DNA of 10,006 nt from NCBI GenBank assembly GCA_028565715.1, contig JAOXYC010257229.1, forward strand, positions 1 through 10,006, read 5' to 3'. A program made the translations under genes and the position numbers. The DNA is from Phoronis pallida. Taxonomy: Eukaryota > Phoronida > Phoronidae. Positions 7,966-10,006 of this stretch are shown here, piece by piece. A model generated the notes under the pieces. The model was not told the DNA's origin, searched no databases, and was given only the letters and a program-made list of their open reading frames with translations. Positions within the stretch are counted from its first letter, which is position 1. Each line of letters opens with the position of its first letter.

Positions 7966-8406
7966 TTAAGCTATGGCATAAAATGGTTTTAATAACTGCA
8001 CTAGACCTTTAAAGATACTGTCTCCTCGTTGGCGAGGATCTGGGGTTAAAATTCAAATCAACTTCCAATTTTGTGTATAAGTCCTTTGATGAATATAATT
8101 TACCTGCATCAGTCAAAAAATTCAAAAAAATCGGTAAAGGGGTAAATTTGAGATCTTTAAAAAACCTTGTCGGACAACAAGGTTTTTGAAATTTATACTT
8201 TTTTAGGATAAAAAGCTCAAATGTACCCCTTTTCCGATTTTTTTTTGAATTTTTTTACTAAGATGCAGGTTAATTATATTCATCAAAGGACTCGTACACA
8301 CAATTTCTAGTTGATTTGAATTTTGATCCCAGATCCTCACCAACGAGGAGTATCTTTAAGCTATGGCATAACACTTTGTGGTTTTAATAACTGCACTAGA
8401 CTTTAA
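7966..8406. repeat. Direct 47/51-bp duplication of LINE sequence on both sides of the foldback element
   Basis: Left copy 7966-8012 and right copy 8356-8406 both run from TTAAGCTATGGCATAA to GCACTAGAC(C/T)TTTAA. They differ by a small internal deletion in the left copy and a substitution. Each copy starts and ends at a TTAA, and the foldback element sits exactly between them. Confidence 0.85.
8013..8355. mobile_element. Foldback element (343 bp) flanked by TTAA, inserted in the LINE
   Basis: Nearly the whole element is an inverted repeat. Left arm (8013 onward) and right arm (inward from 8355) share AGATACT, TCCTCGTTGG, GAGGATCTGGG, AAAATTCAAATCAACT, a TCCTTTGATGAATATAATT block and further sequence, for about 150 bp per arm. 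They meet at a central hairpin AAAAACCTTGT/ACAAGGTTTTT (about 8160-8187). TTAA lies immediately outside both ends (8009-8012 and 8356-8359), as in piggyBac-type or other TTAA-specific insertions. It has no coding capacity. Transcripts would fold into a long hairpin. Confidence 0.85.
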
Positions 8407-9015
8407 GTTTAAAAACAATAATAAGCAAAACAGAGCTAATAAGATATGTTACTGAATGTTCCTTTTTTCAGTACACATTCTAAGCCACTTTGTTATGAAG
8501 TGAACTGCTTACTTATTGATGACATATTTGATCTTGCATGTCTCAAGTTTTATTTCAAATTCAAAAATGGTCTTCTTCCTAATAATTTTTATGTAAATAA
8601 ATTTGTTGAATCCAACGAAACTCATAGAAAAATTTAACCCAAATAAGTTATCGTCCGTTAGAGCTTACTACATTTATTACAAATGCAGACAATTTTCGAC
8701 CATGCCTATCCATCCCAAGTTTCAAATTTATTTTATGTCAGAAATGTTTAAGATTTAGAATTACTTTTTTACTTATAACAAGATTCCTTTGTGTGTTGCA
8801 GATAATGTTTACTGAACATCATTACTTGGATTTTCAAATTACCATAAGAAATTTAGTTTAAATAGTTAAAATATTAATTGTAGAATTGTGAGTTGTTTTG
8901 TGTGTTCACTTGCATAGTCAATTGTCTTTCATTAATGTATACAGTGTACATCCTCATAACCCTATATCTATGTAATACCCTGTGATTTTGCTCACAAATT
9001 TCACATTTGTGTTTG

Positions 9016-9259
9016 CTCTGCACAACTATTGCCCCGGTTACACGGTCACTTTTTCGGGTGGAAATTTCGCCCGGCCGGAGCAACTTGCTCCGGGTGAAAT
9101 GACCATGTAACCGATGTACAAAAGTGGCGCAAGTTGCTCCGGGCGAAATCTCCACCCGAAGTGACCGTGTAACCGATGTACAAAAGTGGCGCAAGTTGCT
9201 CCGGGCGAAATCTCCACCTGACGCTAGTGACCGTGTAACCGCAGCATAAGTGTGCAGAG
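9016..9259. mobile_element. Palindromic MITE-like element with internal tandem copies
   Basis: The termini CTCTGCACA (9016) and TGTGCAGAG (ending 9259) are exact inverted copies. Inside, GGTTACACGGTCAC (9033 onward) pairs with GTGACCGTGTAACC (9227-9240), and ATTTCGCCCGG and GGAGCAACTTG also recur inverted. The right half is repeated: units starting with GACC(A/G)TGTAACCGATGTAC begin at 9101 and 9163 (62-bp period), and a third GACCGTGTAACC begins at 9229. It is GC-rich against AT-rich surroundings and has no real coding frame. No clear target duplication is seen. Confidence 0.75.
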
Positions 9260-10006
9260 TCTTAATATTGCTCCTGGTTTTTATTTTTATTTTTCTTCCC
9301 CCCGAGTTTGAAGTGAAATAACTGGAAAAGTATTAAAGGTAAAAATTTCATACCCAAGCAGTGACGGCCCAAAGTATTTTGTTGACATAAGTTTCGTGAC
9401 CAATGGGTCTCTGGATAAAGGGCGTGGCCAAGACCACACCCTAACTTTTATAAAGTTTAACGACCCTGAGCTTTTGAGCTAGTTTGAATTGTAGTCTAAT
9501 CAATTATATTGTAAAATTTTGGTTACATTTGTATTGTATGATTAACTTGAATTGGTGGTCAACTACTAATTTCCTATGTACCTAATTGTTGGCCACCTCA
9601 TCATGTATTAACATTTGTACATTCAACATTATTGTATAACATGTATTTTATGTAATGTTTTGATGATAAAGTTTTTGACAACAAAACTCAACAAAAACCA
9701 GGCACTTAACATAAACGTCAAGAATAACTCCTCTATGAACGAAAGTTACAGTTTTATATTAAATCATGCTGAACATGTCCGTCTTTCAACACTGAAAACT
9801 TCAATGGCAAACCTCGTTTTCAGGGCATGTAGATGCTGAAGTTGATATTGCTTTATGATTCGTTGGAACCATTACGTCATTCAGTCCCCGAGATGAGTGC
9901 CCACACAATTTACCTTGCCGTTAACCTTTCTGCCGTGGGCGCCAAGGTGGATGTTTGACTATTTCGAGGTCTCGAAAATATCACCACTGGAATGTGACCC
10001 ATTGTT
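9260..10006. other. Noncoding tail, probably LINE 3' UTR up to about 9680, then unassigned
   Basis: 9489-9680 is AT-rich with TGTAT-type motifs and ends in ATGTAATGTTTTGATGATAAAG, which resembles LINE 3' ends; the boundary is not certain. A small inverted repeat GGGCGTGG/CCACACCC lies at 9420-9441. A TTACGTCA bZIP-type half-consensus lies at 9872-9879. No exon is recognised up to the window end. Confidence 0.35.
9554..9597 (+). other. Stem-loop in probable LINE 3' region
   Basis: GGTGGTCAAC (9554-9563) pairs with GTTGGCCACC (9588-9597) over 10 bp with one G-U pair in RNA and a 24-nt loop. It lies in AT-rich sequence downstream of the LINE coding remnant. A 3' UTR hairpin recognised by the LINE reverse transcriptase is possible but inferred. 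Confidence 0.3.

Larger units (their letters stand above)
7890..8900 (+). mobile_element. Decayed LINE (non-LTR retrotransposon), C-terminal end of the reverse transcriptase ORF, interrupted
   Basis: Conceptual translation in shifting frames gives phrases typical of the region after the reverse transcriptase catalytic core of CR1/L2/Jockey-like LINEs. At 7927-7980: T-L-L-M-I-Y-N-S-L-V-L-S-H-L-S-Y-G-I. At 8356-8403 the Y-G-I-T-L-x-G-F motif recurs, with Cys for the usual Trp. At 8446-8634 comes H-S-K-P-L, then D-I-F-D-L-A-C-L-K-F-Y-F-K-F-K-N-G-L-L-P. At about 8819-8890 comes G-F-S-N-Y-H-K-K-F and a last N-I-N-C-R-I-V after an in-frame stop. Frameshifts, stops and a 343-bp insertion (8013-8355) show that it is dead. 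The upstream catalytic part and endonuclease are absent (5' truncation or decay). The exact clade is not assigned. Confidence 0.75.

Noticed and set aside
8874-9194. 106-codon minus-strand frame with internal repeated peptide
   Set aside because: It is produced by the tandem and inverted copies of the palindromic element, not by a gene.
9615-9839. 74-codon plus-strand frame
   Set aside because: AT-rich probable LINE 3' sequence and flank, with no recognisable motif.

Overview
The window looks like nuclear DNA of a multicellular animal, most likely a marine invertebrate. Three things point that way: AT-rich sequence with short coding exons bounded by GT-AG introns, an animal-type bZIP domain, and a load of decayed LINE and palindromic MITE-like elements. 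Species and phylum cannot be fixed from the sequence; cnidarian, mollusc, brachiopod or another invertebrate are all possible. There is no bacterial-style gene packing and no CRISPR array, rRNA or tRNA.

The core of the window is a head-to-tail pair of paralogous bZIP transcription-factor genes, both on the minus strand. Gene 1 joins 3006-2866 to 603-295 (149 aa) and gene 2 joins 7174-7034 to 6024-5686 (159 aa). They share an architecture. The first coding exon is exactly 141 bp (47 codons) and carries the DNA-binding basic region. A phase-0 intron falls exactly between basic region and zipper. The terminal exon carries the leucine zipper, a Ser/Thr-rich linker, a conserved proline-leucine-aspartate motif, an acidic tail and a C-terminal cysteine. 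Gap-free identity is 23/47 in exon 1 and 20/34 over the zipper, so the duplication is old. Both have Arg where nearly all bZIPs have the invariant base-contacting Asn. Their zippers differ at core 'a' positions in ways that predict different dimer preferences.

Layout: 1-294, gene 1 3' flank with a polyA signal. 295-3006, gene 1; its 2.26-kb intron holds a 565-bp MITE-like element with a 6-bp target duplication and a separate exon-like open frame (2242-2532). 3010-4260, gene 1 upstream DNA with a tandem ~124-bp duplication and an ISRE-like motif. 4262-4514, a second palindromic element. 4515-5685, noncoding DNA including an AT-rich tract. 5686-7174, gene 2 with a palindromic CRE in its intron. 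About 7600, a TATA-like box upstream of gene 2. 7890-8900, a decayed plus-strand LINE coding end, invaded at 8013-8355 by a foldback element in a TTAA setting and followed at 9016-9259 by another palindromic element with internal tandem copies. 9260-10006, noncoding, probably including LINE 3' sequence.

The two bZIP proteins could form homo- and heterodimers, and the CRE-type site in the gene 2 intron suggests possible auto- or cross-regulation; both ideas are inference. The gene models rest on splice signals and paralogue comparison. The true 5' ends, including any noncoding first exon, are unresolved.
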